In this document: piece after piece, positions 22,978 to 34,644 of the stretch
Layout: each line of letters begins with the position of its first letter
How positions within the stretch are numbered: position 1 is the stretch's first letter
From: Ostrinia nubilalis
Taxonomy: Eukaryota > Arthropoda > Insecta > Lepidoptera > Crambidae
Direction: 5' to 3'
DNA: 64,000 nt
Assembly (NCBI RefSeq): GCF_963855985.1
Contig: NC_087095.1
Span: forward strand, 13,712,001 to 13,776,000
Program-made: the position numbers and the translations under genes
Notes under the pieces: model-generated
What the model was told of the DNA's origin: nothing
What the model saw: only the letters and a program-made list of their open reading frames with translations
Database searches by the model: none

Positions 22978-24014
22978 TATTGTTGTACTAAATAAATAAA
23001 ATACAGTAAAGACGTTCAGTTCAGCTTTGTGGTAACTTAATTAGTATCCTGAAGGAATTATGACTCTCGGTATTGTTTCGACCTGAAGTAATAATTTTCT
23101 ATCAGCAGACTATTAATATCAAATGAAAGTTTGGTAAAAAATGTTTTTGTGTAAGTAGGTAGTTGTGTAGCTATGTAGATGTGCATGCTGTCATATAATT
23201 TTTATATACGATAGAGCTCATTATACTTTTACTACATGTAATTTAACTTTTCTTTGTGTTATTATTAAAATTCTGTGATGATGGTGGTTTTGAACTTAAC
23301 ATCAGTTCAAACTGTTTATAAGAAAGTCGACGTCGTCGTCGTTTCAGTCAAATGTATTCATTCAAAGTCAAATTAAATATTTGTAAGCTGTTTGTTTTCT
23401 GAATAAAACAAAATAAAATAAAATAAAATAAAATGACGTCCACTACTGGACAAAGGCCTCCCCCAAGGATTTCCATAACGTCCGGAAAATACAAATAAGA
23501 AAGTAATAAAACTAAATAGTATTTATTTATTTTACTTATAGGTTCTTTGTAATATCCTTGAGAATATATTTTACCACCTCCATCGTGAAAACATACCAAA
23601 GTAAAATGACATTCTTCTGTCAGACATATCAAAAGTTGAATAGGATAGAATGAAGGCCAAATCCAATATTGAAGATCTAAAGTTCGTTGGCCTGAGTCTA
23701 GGTACCTAAATCACACATTTCAACATCTACAGAGTTCCTCAATTCCATTACCCAACACCATATTCAATCTAGAAAGGTAGGTGAGTAAACATTGGACCCC
23801 AATAGGACCATAGGCCCCAACACTCACATTATTTTCAGTATCCTTTTTGCGCGAAAATCAAAAATTTAACGTAATTAGTTGCGCGACACGGCTGTATAAA
23901 ACAGGAGTTATTTGGGAATGAAATTGCTAGAAGAGACTTAGTTTAGTTTTTTCGTAATTTGAAGAATGAGATATATTTATTTATCTAATCAACAAGAGTG
24001 TCTATAACTTAGCA
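22978..24014. other. no gene seen; RTE 3' fragment
   Basis: Intergenic sequence. An AAAAT microsatellite (about 23402-23433) runs into an antisense RTE 3' fragment (atgacgtccactactggac, 23433-23490). Nothing else was recognised. Confidence 0.5.
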
Positions 24015-24410
24015 GGCATTCGGCAGGCATTTAATATGAGTAGATAACCAAGTCGAGCGCGAAGCAAACACTGCCGTACCATCCTTTACTGGAACCATTT
24101 CGCCGCATTTTCAGGCCCCTATTTGAGAACCTCTGGATAAGACCAGAACATAGAAATTTTCGTCATCTAGTAAGCTATAATCACATACTTAAAATCCAAA
24201 ATTTCAAGTCTGTAGGTCATTTAGTTCCGAAGTTAAGCGAAAGCAAAGTTTCGCATTTACGACACTCACTCACTCACTGATGATCATCAAAATAGAACTA
24301 GTACTTTCCATAAACTCAGAGAGCTGAAATTTGGTACAGAGTTAGGGTTTAATGGCTACATAAAGGGAAAACTATAAAAACTAGGAAAATCGAAGATCTG
24401 GAGTAACACC
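24015..24410 (+). repeat. dispersed repeat family ('ccaagtcgag' type)
   Basis: Shares its order of motifs with 32690-33110 and 43770-44150: 'accaagtcgagc', 'gccgta-catcctt', 'gaattttc/gaaattttc', a CACTCACTGACTGA-like run and 'gatcatcaaaa'. The family is not identified. Copies are diverged and contain no open frame of note. Confidence 0.5.
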
Positions 24411-24462
24411 ACATTCATAATCAATACTACTCCGGCACCGTGGTGTTCGCCTGTATCGCTCA

Positions 24463-24479
24463 CCGCTAGATGGCGCTAG
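24463..24479. promoter_or_regulatory. CTCF-like motif (tentative)
   Basis: CCGCTAGATGGCGCTAG resembles the core of insect CTCF binding sites (AGRTGGCGCT). It lies in an island of higher GC about 2.2 kb before the first PGRP copy. Motif resemblance only; the same word can be part of a lepidopteran repeat. Confidence 0.25.
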
Positions 24480-24729
24480 CACTAGCAAGCGGTGCCCAGA
24501 TTTTTTTCCTTTCTAGAGAAAGTCGTCGATTAAGTTGAATGTTGTGTAATTTGCATTTCGTTGATTTCGTTTATTATATTGTAAGGTTCGCTAAGGTTAT
24601 GTTATTAAAACAATTCTGATTTGTTGTCCATTTTAAAGGTCGTTGAGTTTATTTGTGTTTAATATCGTAAAAAAATGTCGTCAAAACGACGACGTTAAAT
24701 AATTTTGCCACGTTCTACAAAAAGAAGTG

Positions 24730-25240
24730 AAATCCCACCAAAACATTCTGTAAAAAACTAGCCAAGTCTCGATGGAGCTGCTTGTTTATCTCTAAAAAGT
24801 AATGAAACCTAGACAAAGTCGTGCCAAGTCTATGGTTCCTTACTGCAATTTCTTTATTATTATAGTTAGTGTTGTGTGTGTGTAACGGCCAAGTGGCCGT
24901 TGAAGGGTACAAAACCAGGTGCTCCATGACACCATTGCACCAATCTATCGCCAGAACCGCTACCCATTGACGATGGAAAATTGCCACTTTGAAAACGTTG
25001 ATTCAATAACCTGTCAAGTAGGCTTGATAAAGCTGCGTATTTCAATAATACTTTATGTATGATTATCTTATAAAGATAATTCAACGGCCAAGTCACAAAA
25101 CATTAACTAATAATAAAGAAATTGCAGTAAGGAACCATAGACTTGGCACGACTTTGTCTAGATTTCATTACTTTTTAGAGATAAACAAGCAGCTCCATCG
25201 AGACTTGGCTAGTTTTTTACAGAATGTTTTGGTGGGATTT
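24730..25240. mobile_element. fold-back element with ~140-bp arms
   Basis: The left arm (24730-24871: aaatcccaccaaaacattct...) and right arm (25103-25240: ...agaatgttttggtgggattt) are near-exact reverse complements. The spacer of about 230 bp has a smaller inverted motif (acggccaagtggccgt and tcaacggccaagtc). No coding capacity. Confidence 0.8.
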
Positions 25241-25635
25241 TTCCTACACATTTCTTTTCATCCGAATTCTGTACAATATTTTAGGGCTACCGACAGAAAA
25301 TAAGCGACATCGACTGCAATCAATTGTCTAGACGCCTAAAGATTATTTAATATTATAATCACAGTTCGCAGTCACTGCTATAGAACATATTTGAAAGGCA
25401 TTTCGTAGAGACAATCCGGTAAGTTTAAAAAACTTGTGTTGTTGTGTCGATATACACAAACACAAGTTTTTTAAGCCTACAACTCAATCGAGCTAACTGC
25501 GCACCTCTCCCTACCTTCGTCCCGTTCCGTACCAGAGCGTCGATGTGACGTCACGGCTGCCAAGTGTGCAGTTAACTCGACCGGCGGGCCACTCGCTAGA
25601 TATAATTTTTGATCCATTACACCAGTCATGGCAGG
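25241..25635. other. no gene seen; hairpin
   Basis: Contains a hairpin at 25425-25474 (ttaaaaaacttgtgtt / aacacaagttttttaa) and a GC-richer inverted pair (ctcaatcgagctaactgcgc / gtgcagttaactcgacc, about 25482-25590) that may be another MITE. Confidence 0.5.
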
Positions 25636-26576
25636 CAGCATGGGTCGTTGGCATTAGGTTTCAAACTGGCTTATCATTCGTAAATATACATAGTATTTAG
25701 AACAGGGGATCTTTTAGAGCTAACGAGTCGTGTTACTATGAGTCATCCCATGGAGTCATCTAATGGACACAAAGGCTACTTACAGTTTACTAAAGAAATT
25801 AGGAAATATAATCCATAATGTTTATTTATTTTAACATTAAACATTCTTACGTTTGTTAGTAACGTTTTCTATTAGATTATTATTACAATGGCATTTATGA
25901 GTATGAAGTGCAAAATATCGCTGTCTGAATAAAAACGAATATAAGTGACTAAGCATAATATTCTAATTCGATTTTACTTTGCAGAACAGAATTTACTCAT
26001 CGTTCTATTAAAAAAATAACTCATAGTTAATTGGGGGAGGATTATGTTCAGCAGAGGACGTCCTGTGGCTGGAATGACGACGACGATGATAATGAGTAAT
26101 ATTAATGTACAGACAGCACATCAAGCTTGACAATATCGCATTTTATTGCAAGAAAAATATATAGTCTGATGTGCCGTCGACTCTACCTTTACTAGGTTTC
26201 AAGCTGTAACTCCTGGCTACAAAGGAGTGATGAGTATGAGGTGATTATACGGACCTTATGCGGGGCATAAGGCAAGACTGTATCAATATCCTGATTAAGG
26301 GGGTTCCCTGAGTGGCATGAGCAAGATATAACAGTACTATCAGAAGCATAAAATTGTAACGATTATAACTTCAAGGCGACTGTACACAGTTTGGTTTCTT
26401 TGCTTCAGTTTGTATCAGGAAATTAATTCTTTTTCTTTCCACCGAGCCGGGCCTTTTTTGTTGTGACGTGATACGTAACCGTTTTATTGTTTCGCCGTAT
26501 CAAGCATAAGGTTTGCGAACTTGCATCTGTCTTTGTTCCGCCGTAGGTGAGTAAGTAAGACAGGCGACTGGGCCCA

Positions 26577-26605
26577 GGTTATTCCCGCTCGGTGCAGTCT
26601 TATCT
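26577..26605 (+). promoter_or_regulatory. kappaB-like and GATA sites before PGRP A
   Basis: GGTTATTCCC (26577-26586; GGGAATAACC on the other strand) is close to the Rel/NF-kB consensus, and TTATCT (26600-26605; AGATAA) is a GATA site. They lie about 80-110 bp before the ATG. Paired kappaB and GATA sites are a known feature of insect immune promoters. The spacing is kept in copies B and C. Motif evidence only. Confidence 0.35.
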
Positions 26606-26684
26606 TTAACTTGTAAACTTGTAAGCGTCATCGTCAGTGTTGGGATAACTTTGCATACAAGTTGTCGTTTAGTGTGAGCTAAAA

Positions 26685-29600
26685 ATGTTCCGAAAGTTGA
26701 ATATTTTTGCCTTTTTTATCTGCTTCTGCGAGCTGGTGAGAGGAGGTAAGTTCTTTTGTTAGTTTTTAAATTAAATTTACGCACATTTGAAATAATACAA
26801 ATCTTATTAATAGAAATTATCTCCATTAATGCAGGCACTAAAACTTTGCATAGATTAGTGTACCTACATGGTATTAATTTGATAAATCAATCATTTATTA
26901 TTGTTACGCTTGTTAGTGAGAAAATAATATTAAAGATTTTACTTAAGACAATGTCAGCCAATATGATTTTAATTTGATTAGTAATTTGCGTAGATTCAGA
27001 TCAGATCTTAAATTTTAGACATAACGTAATTGTATTACTTATGTGATGAATTCCAATTTATTGAACGAATGCCAGTACCTAATCATAGAAATTAAATTAT
27101 ATGTATTGCCTGATATACTTAATGATGTAACATAATTAAGATACCATTGTAACAAGTGAGGTGAAGGTTAAGCTTGTTAAACTTTAAGGTAACTATTTTA
27201 TTACATATGTAGTTTAGGAACGGGATCTCCAGGGGACTTAGTTAATTGCAAGTTATCGTACTCAGTATGTAATAAGTTACAGTCAGCTAACTCTTATTCA
27301 TTTAATCATAAAATATAGGTATCATCATCATCATCATCATCATCACAATCCACTTCAGGAACACTTCAAATAAATACTTTGACTTTGACTTTGACTTCCC
27401 TCTCTAATTTATCAGAAGAAAATGGAGAGTTTTCACGGCGGTCAGACAGGTTAGGAAGGCTATGGCTTGCTCGCATAATATGTCTCCTAACCAGTAGGGC
27501 TTATGCCATCTATGGCAAGAGAAGGGGGTGGTTCTGACAGAGTAGATAGGACCATTGTTCTATATTCATAAAGCTTCAACCAACCAACGCGTGCAGATCT
27601 CCACCGCTGGCACGACTAGGCCAATGACTGGTCGCGCGACCCATGACAGTCCGCGCGATCTGTCATTGACCTATGATCGCGCCGTGATCGCGCCGTGATC
27701 GCGCCGGCGATGGCGATTTGCACGCGTCGGTGTGGTTGAAGCTTTAGCAATATAATAACACGAAGAACGATATTTTACGATTCAGAATGCGACGTTGTAA
27801 CCAAGAAGCAATGGGGGGGCCTGCAACCGACCCATGTTCAGTACCTGCCGAGGCCAGTCGACCTGGTCATCATCCAGCACACAGCGACTCCCATGTGCAC
27901 CACCGATAAAGCCTGCAAGAACCGGGTGAAGAACATACAGGATTATCACATGGACACCCTGAATTGGTGGGACATTGGTTCTTCGTGAGTATTCCTTTCA
28001 ATTTATAATTCTTTCAGTCTGTAATTTGCTGTACCTTATAGCTAAATGTAACTTAGTGGGAAGAACCTGGATGCGGGCAACGCAGGACCGGTCGTTAGGG
28101 AAGTCCTTGGGGGAAGCCTTTGTGCAGTGGACGTCCTTTGGCTGAAACGAACGAACTAATGCATCATTACAAAGCCTATATTTATAGGCTTTGTAATAAT
28201 GCATTGTGTAAACGATAAGTGTTATTAATAGAAGCTATCTATAGACCTTTAAACTTTAAGGTGATATGCAAAGTGGGTTTAGTTCATTTCCAAGGTTATC
28301 TCTGTAAGTTAATATTAGGGGTCAACATTGCTTTGTCAATACTGACAGCACGGTAATAATATCATACAGTATTGTAACTTCATATAAACCGACGAAACGC
28401 GAGCTTTCCTTCGAATTTCAAATCTCGGGACGTGGTCGAGATCCAAAAGTTAGGGGTGTCGCGAATGTGCCGAACGGACGTCGATGGTCTAGTGTTAAAA
28501 ACCGGCCAAGTGCGAGTCGGACTCGCACACCGAGGGTTCCGCCGTACAAACGTAGCGGTTTACAATTTATGACGTATTAAATCAAATTACTTACTAGATA
28601 TCGTAGTAGTCTTTAAGTTTTGATTCCGTTGCGAGTAGTGGCGAATTTCAAAATATGCGGTATGATTATAGGTAGGTACCTACCTACCTCAGCGTTTTGA
28701 ATTTTTGCGTTGATATAGATTTTTTCACAGTTTAGAGGCAATTAGATTTAAGAAGTGTTTGATATTATGAATTTAAACTTTAATATCTCTACGCGTTCAT
28801 GTGAAAAAGGGTAGGTAGTAAGTTTATAATTATTAAAAAAATATTTTATGTCATGTAAGCAAAAATAATATTTTAATATTTTATGTAACTTCAAATTTAT
28901 CATTTTCGCAATTTTTCCTTCTGAGTTCACGGGAAGTACCTTGTAGGTTTTGATTCCCTAGCGTGTGACGGAAATTCGTCTAAGGTGTCGGTATAAACTG
29001 CTGTATCTTTTGATCGCGTTAACTTAGAAGTTTGATTTTTTCACTACTTAAAGGGACAATAGACCTGAGTATTTCATGTGAATTTCAGCTTGATACGTCC
29101 ACGCGTTCTTGAGATAAAGGGTCTTGACAGACAGACAGACGGACGACAAAGTGATCCTATAAGGGTTCCGTTTTTTCCTTTTGAGGTACGGAACCCTAAA
29201 AATGACTAAGGTGATTGAATTTTACTGACCGTCTTAAACGGTCAAAGGATAGTGCCAATGTCTGGACCAAGTGCTGCCCAGAATCAACCCATAGTGCATT
29301 TTGTTCCTCAGGCCAATACTAATGTGTAAACCGAAGCGCACTGAAATCTATCCCTGAAGTTAAGAGAAAAAAAGAGTTTTGTTTTGAATTATTTACATAC
29401 AAAATATCATCGATATATACGTACTACGCATAAGATTTCGTGATTTTGGCATTAAATAACACTCGCTATGTTAAACTTAACCATACTGCATCCGTACACC
29501 TTACTTTAGTGCGACTTAGACATTCTTTATAAGCGATCTAACGCTGTTGCAATAGTTTGGTTAGTTGACAGAAATCACTATTTCCAAAATGAAGCAAGAA

Positions 29601-31674
29601 GTTTTAGTTCTCTATCCTTGCGAAAAATCAATTTATTGGTGTATTACAATCGATTATTGAAGTTATTGTAAGCTAAAACTTCTTGCTCCATTATGGAAAT
29701 AATTAATTTCGGTCAACTAACTAAACTACTGAAACAGCGCTTGATCGCTTATAAATAATGTCGAAGTCGTACTAAAGTAAGGTGTACGGATGCAGTATGG
29801 TTAAGTTCAACATAGCGAGTGTTATTTAATGCCAAAATCGCGAAATCTTATGCGTAGTAGGTATACATCGATGATATTTTGTATGTAAATAATTCAAAAC
29901 AAAACTCTTTTTTTCTCTTAACTCCAGGGATAGATTTCAGTGCGCTCCGGTTTACAAATTAGTATTGGCCTGAGGGATAAAATGCACTATAGTTTCATTC
30001 TGGGCAGCACTTGGTTCAACTTCCATACGTGGATTGGCACTGTCCTTTGTCAATAACTAGTCATTAACTGTCAGAAATGGTCATTTTCAGTCAGTTTGAT
30101 TTGAAATGAAAATTATATTGTATAAAACCAGCTTTGGCCCACGACTTCGCCCGCCTGAAATTAAAGTAACAGATCATTAAGTACTCATTATGATTAGTAG
30201 ATACAAAATTATTTAGTATACTTTTTAAATTAAATCTACTAATCACAAAACAACACGCATTTTTATCCTATTCCATTCACAAAGTATTTTGTTTGTCTAA
30301 ATAAAAAAAAAAATACAATCACAAAACTAGATCGAAATTCTAAGTAAGTAGACAGATGTAATTAGAATGGGTACTGTCAGTAGGTGAGCAGCCCTATCGC
30401 ATGTTGTCATACGGTGACGTACCGCGCGGCTGTTGACATTTATTTCAAAAATATGACCGAGCTGACAGACAAGAATGCACTTCTGGTAATCAAGTAGTAA
30501 ATAGATGAAATGTTCTTTAAACAAGAAGTACATAGTAGGGATTTTTTAAATTAAAATATTCTTAAAATGCATCCATTAAAATCTCCATCATTTTGTCACA
30601 GACTGTTTCATCTGTGGTTATTTATTATGGCCAGTTATGTTGTATCGTCAATGTTAACAAAACAATAGAACAACGCCAATTGGAAAAGCATGATGATGTG
30701 TTTGAATTCTTTTTTTTCTTTTATGGCTTTTTCAAATAAGGAGGTTGCATACTTTGTGACTTTCAGCTTCTACGTCGGCGGCAACGGCAAGGTCTACGAA
30801 GGCCCTGGCTGGCTGCACGTGGGGGCGCACACTTACGGCTACAACAAACGCTCTATTGGCATCTCCTTCATCGGGAACTATGAAAGTAAATATTGTTTTA
30901 CCTATTAATAGACCTACGCAGGCCGCTACCAACCGGGTAACATGGAAAGCATTGGGGGAGGCCTTTAGCAGTGGACGTCCTATGGCTGAAATGATGATGA
31001 TGATGATTAATAGACCTAGAACTATGACCTATGGTGAAAACGGGCACCAGTGCGTCTGCAACTTGAAAAACCCTTATCACCTAGGGGTATGAAAAATAGT
31101 TAACGTCTTATTCTCAGACCTGAATAAAGGCATAAGTATCGGTCAAGTCGTTTCGGGCGTCTTTGATACAAACATTGTGGAACGAGAATTTTATGTATTA
31201 GATGTTTCTTTCAATTAGGTACACATTGAATTTAGAGATGTAGAATATGGGTGTGGTGTGATAATTACATAATTACAGCGTCGCCGTTTGAAACTAATTA
31301 CAGGACCACTACAAGCGAGCTAGTAATTAGTCTTTCCTGCTAAAAAAAAACAAAAGAAATCTGGTTCATAAAACTTTAGCGCAAACCCATAAGATTCACT
31401 TTCATTTTACTTGCAGACTTTCGTAACCTACTGTTACAGTAGCATTATTAAATTTTTCCAATTTTCATTTCCAGCTGACGTGCCAACGGCTCAGCAGTTA
31501 AACGCAGTGAAGGCCCTTCTTAGGTGTGGAGTGGAGAACGGTCACCTAACGTCAAACTACCACGTGATCGGTCACAAGCAAGTACTCGCCACTTTGAGTC
31601 CCGGCAGAAACTTGTGGGCAGAAATCAGGACTTGGCCCGAATGGATGGACGACGTCAGCTCGATCAAAAATTAA
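26685..31674 (+). CDS. short secreted PGRP, copy A (4 exons)
   Basis: Peptidoglycan recognition protein, predicted 192 aa from exons 26685-26745, 27786-27984, 30767-30885 and 31475-31674. All introns are GT-AG and phases agree (1, 2, 1). Residues 1-20 form a signal peptide (charged start, then a hydrophobic NIFAFFICF core). The PGRP domain follows: KKQWGG (27-32), LVIIQHT (47-53), CTTDKAC with the core disulfide cysteines (58, 64), YEGPGW, VGAHT, SIGISFIGNY (116-125) and RCGVENG. Of the amidase zinc ligands, His52 and His160 are present, but the Cys is Ser168 and the catalytic Tyr is Ser86. It should bind peptidoglycan in haemolymph without cleaving it, as receptor-type PGRPs upstream of Toll or Imd do. 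Intron 2 carries a SINE-like repeat and a long fold-back. Function is inferred from family. Confidence 0.92.
27571..27746. mobile_element. palindromic MITE in intron 1 (copy A)
   Basis: Termini TAAAGCTTCAACC and GGTTGAAGCTTTA with inverted homology continuing through 'aacgcgtgcagatc / gcgatttgcacgcgt'. The interior is rich in 'gatcgcgccgtgatcgcgcc' repeats (one unit more than in B and C). It ends about 40 bp before exon 2. A partial relative lies at 56236-56370. Confidence 0.8.
28496..29203 (+). mobile_element. SINE-like repeat ('gtgcgagtcggactcgc')
   Basis: Starts 'aaaaaccggccaagtgcgag', includes 'tcggactcgcacaccgaggg' and a cagacagacagacgg run, and ends 'tacggaaccctaaaaatg'. This is one of the commonest lepidopteran interspersed repeats (Metulj-type by memory). 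Located in intron 2 of copy A; the same insertion is present in copy B (37558-38304) and absent from C. Confidence 0.65.
29241..30051. mobile_element. long fold-back in PGRP A intron 2
   Basis: Two arms of roughly 375 bp face each other around a spacer of about 60 bp (about 29617-29680). The outer ends are 'gtcaaaggatagtgccaatg' and 'attggcactgtcctttgtc'. A few mismatches separate the arms. In the sense transcript of the gene it would form one long, imperfect double-stranded RNA. The same element is in copy B at 38344-39154; copy C has none. Confidence 0.85.
30916..31005 (+). mobile_element. 90-bp RTE LINE insertion with 12-bp duplication
   Basis: The 12-mer ATTAATAGACCT is repeated exactly at 30904-30915 and 31006-31017 around a severely truncated RTE 3' end (gcaggccgctaccaaccggg ... 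atgatgatgatg). It lies 30 bp after the donor of exon 3. Unit B has the same insertion at 42272-42361 with the same duplication; unit C lacks it. Confidence 0.85.
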
Positions 31675-32689
31675 AAGAGATCCGTGTTAATATTATAAAT
31701 GTCTGTCTGTTACCTATTCAAACTTAAAACTGAACCGATGTAAACTAAGTGAAATTTGGATTAAAAATAGTTATAGACTCTGAGAAAAATAGTTTTTGTG
31801 CCAGTTTTTGAAAGAGTGTGTGAGGGTCACGTCAACGGTAAAAGTCTTGCTTTATATTGTCTTGCTTTGCAACCGTATAGCAATACCTACATAATGCTAA
31901 CTTTCAGAAAGTGTTTTTATTGCACTATGGTAATAATTATGTAGATTTTATACTTGAGAGTAGTTTCATAACACTTGTCTTAGTTTTGTGTCACCTCAAT
32001 TATGCTCGAGTATTCTGGATGGATACAATTTAAATCTTATTTTGTATGATATTTCCCTCCAAAGAGAATTTTGAAATGGTATCATTTTTAGATTTTGAAT
32101 AAATCGCCAAATATACCACCGCGGAGACCCCAATCGCGTCTCTGCGTTCCATTGAATCGTATGAGCGTATGGATTTTTTGCGATATTTTTCACAATTTCT
32201 ATTTTTAAAAATTACCTATCGATAGCTTACTTTATTCTCATGAATAAATCTCTAAAACTGATAGTTTGGCTAGAAAAAAATATTTTCTATCCACGCACTA
32301 CGCCGGCAGCGTTCGGATCGGATATAGTGACGTCATCGTCCCCGCGCCGGGCGGTCAGTGAACTTTTTTAGTAATTTGGCCATAACTTCGTCAAAGTTTG
32401 TCGTAGAACAAAAATGTTTGGACTGTGTATTAAGGATTTCTTAGCCCTATAAATCTGCATTCACAGCTAAAAATCGAAATGATCCTCATTGCGGAGTAAT
32501 CGGTGAACATACGTAGAAAAAAAAACATACATACAGTCGAACATATTATTATAACTCCTCCTTTTTTGAAGTCGGTTAAAAATATTAAAAGTGACTTTTA
32601 GATGAAGTAGGTAATTGCTTGCTTCTGAAGTCAATTACGGAACCCTACACTGCGCGTGTCACGACACGCATTTGTTTTAATATTCAGTT

Positions 32690-33110
32690 CTCAAATCTGG
32701 GGGCACGGCAGTGCCCCCACCAAGTCGAGCAAAAAAGCGGCACGGCCGTATCATCCTTTTCTCGAAGCAATTCAGGCCATTTTCGACCGCCTGTAACTTC
32801 GTTGTGGATAAAACTAGAAGGCTGAATTTTCATTAGCTATGCAGGCATTGTAAAGACACGGTATATTTCAAATTTCATTCAATTTGAACCAGTAGTTTAA
32901 GAATTATAACGGGTCAAAGTTTCTTAATGTTGTCACTCACTGACTGACTGACTGACGGACTCACCGATCATCAAAATTCTAAGGCACTTCTAGCAGAACT
33001 AGAAGCTTCAAATTTGGAATATAAGTAGTGTTTGGTGTATGAATCAAGGAAAAACTAAAATATTTGGGGGCACGGTAGTGCAACCGCTAAGCCTAGCAAA
33101 ATTTTTCAAT
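32690..33110 (+). repeat. dispersed repeat family copy downstream of PGRP A
   Basis: Begins 'gggggcacggcagtgccccc' (itself an inverted repeat), then 'accaagtcgagc' and a CACTGACTGACTGACTGACGG run. Related to 24015-24410 and present in unit B at 43770-44150. No coding capacity. Confidence 0.6.
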
Positions 33111-33422
33111 TTCGGTCCAGTTTTATAAATATTTAACTACTTACCTAAACAAGTTTGTAATATCATATAAAATTAAATATAAAGGCACACGGTAGTGTCC
33201 CCGCCAAGTCGAGTAACATTTTTCAATTTCGGTCCAGTTTTCAGCTCAAGAAGTAGAACCGGAAAAGAGAAAACGGAAGGCTACCTACAAAAATAAGAAA
33301 ATTTCATAAGTCAGAGAGAGGACTTTAAGAAAATTCGTTGCTGGTTAGATATACATACAATAAGTAGAAGGTACCGAAAAGGAAAAAAGTAGAACTGTTT
33401 ACAAAATACAAAAAATAAATAT

Positions 33423-33487
33423 ATTGACTTGGCCATCGCATGAAAACACGTGTAAATTAAATTATTTAGTGCGATGGCCAAGTCAAT
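33423..33487. repeat. small inverted repeat, A spacer
   Basis: Arms 'attgacttggccatcgca' and 'tgcgatggccaagtcaat' are perfectly complementary around an AT-rich loop of about 29 nt that includes 'cacgtg'. The unit B counterpart is 44503-44567. Confidence 0.8.
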
Positions 33488-34007
33488 AATTTATGTAAAA
33501 CGTTAAAGATTTCCTGGCCTGGACTTGGTATTACATGGATCTCACAACTTTTTACCGTAGAACAACTGAGTTGCGAGACTTGGTTTTTTTGACAAGTATT
33601 GTTTTTGATGGGATTAGTTTTATCAATGTAATATTGCAAATAGGGTAACTTTTAAGATTTCAAGCTAGTTTTAGATTTGTTAAAACTCTCATTACGAATT
33701 ATTGTAGCCTTTATACTTACTCCGAAACACACGAAAGATTTTGAGTATTAAATAAACGTTTTGAATTTGAATTGGAATTTGAATTTAAAGTGAGATCGTT
33801 AAGATGCCGAAGTCGGTAAAATTACTCTGTACTAGTTAATTAATAAGATTATTTTACTAAACACCTTCTCTCTGTGTTAAAAGGAAAACGTTATAAGGCG
33901 TTTAGGTGTGTAAACTGAAAGATAATGACTCATGGGATGTTTTTTTGTAATAAATAGGTATATAGTAAGCACGGGTCGTTGGCATTAGGTTTCAAACTGG
34001 ATTATCT

Positions 34008-34644
34008 TCTATACTTATAATAAATCTGTAGAGAGGTCAATTCTGTACATGAAATATATTTTCAAAATAACTATCAGGGGGTGATTAGTGATCGATACTG
34101 ATGCCAAAAATGCAATCAGTAAATTTTTTGTCTGTCTGTCTGTCTATCCGTCTGTATGTTCCTTATAGAAACAAAAACTACTCGACGGATTTTAACGAAA
34201 TTTGGCACAATTATTCTTCGTACTCCTGGGCAGGTTATAGGATACTTAGGAATTCCCACGGGAACGGGAATTAGCGGGAAAATCCTTTTGTATGAAAAAT
34301 CTAAACCGCTTAAGTTAGATACTTGAAATTTAGCATGCAGGTACCTTAGTAAACTTAAAGCTTAGTTCTTTACAACAGGATATTGCATAATTCCTACGGG
34401 ATCGGGAGTTAGCGGGAAAAAACATTTGTATGGAAAAATCTAAACTGCTTAAGTTAGACGCTTGAAATTTGGCATGCAGGTATCTTAGTAAACTTAAAGC
34501 TTAGTTACAACAGAATATTGCAAAATTCCCACGGGAACGAGAGTTAGCGGGAAAAAACATTTGTATGAAAAAATCGAAACCGCGTAAGATAGATGAAGGG
34601 GGTAAAACGGGATCCACGCGTACGAAGTCGCGGGCGGCCGCTAG
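34008..34644 (+). mobile_element. Helitron 1 in unit B
   Basis: Starts TCTATACTTATAATAAATC and ends GCGGGCGGCCGCTAG. The interior has three diverged tandem units ('taaaccgcttaagttagata', 'cttgaaatttagcatgcagg', 'gggaacgggaattagcggga'). Non-autonomous. Directly followed by a second Helitron. Unit A lacks both. Confidence 0.75.

Larger units (their letters stand above)
25636..33967 (+). repeat. tandem segmental duplication, unit A
   Basis: First of three direct repeats, starting at 'tgggtcgttggcattaggtt' (also near 33975 and 45017). It contains PGRP copy A. Its 3' part (exon 2 onward) is nearly identical to unit B, while its 5' part is more diverged from B and C and lacks their Helitron pair. 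A carries two tiny private LINE tails (about 27364-27395 and 33750-33787). Confidence 0.85.

Noticed and set aside
30732..30932. Minus-strand frame over PGRP exon 3 (also in B and C)
   Set aside because: Recurs only because exon 3 is repeated; the plus strand holds the real PGRP codons with splice sites.
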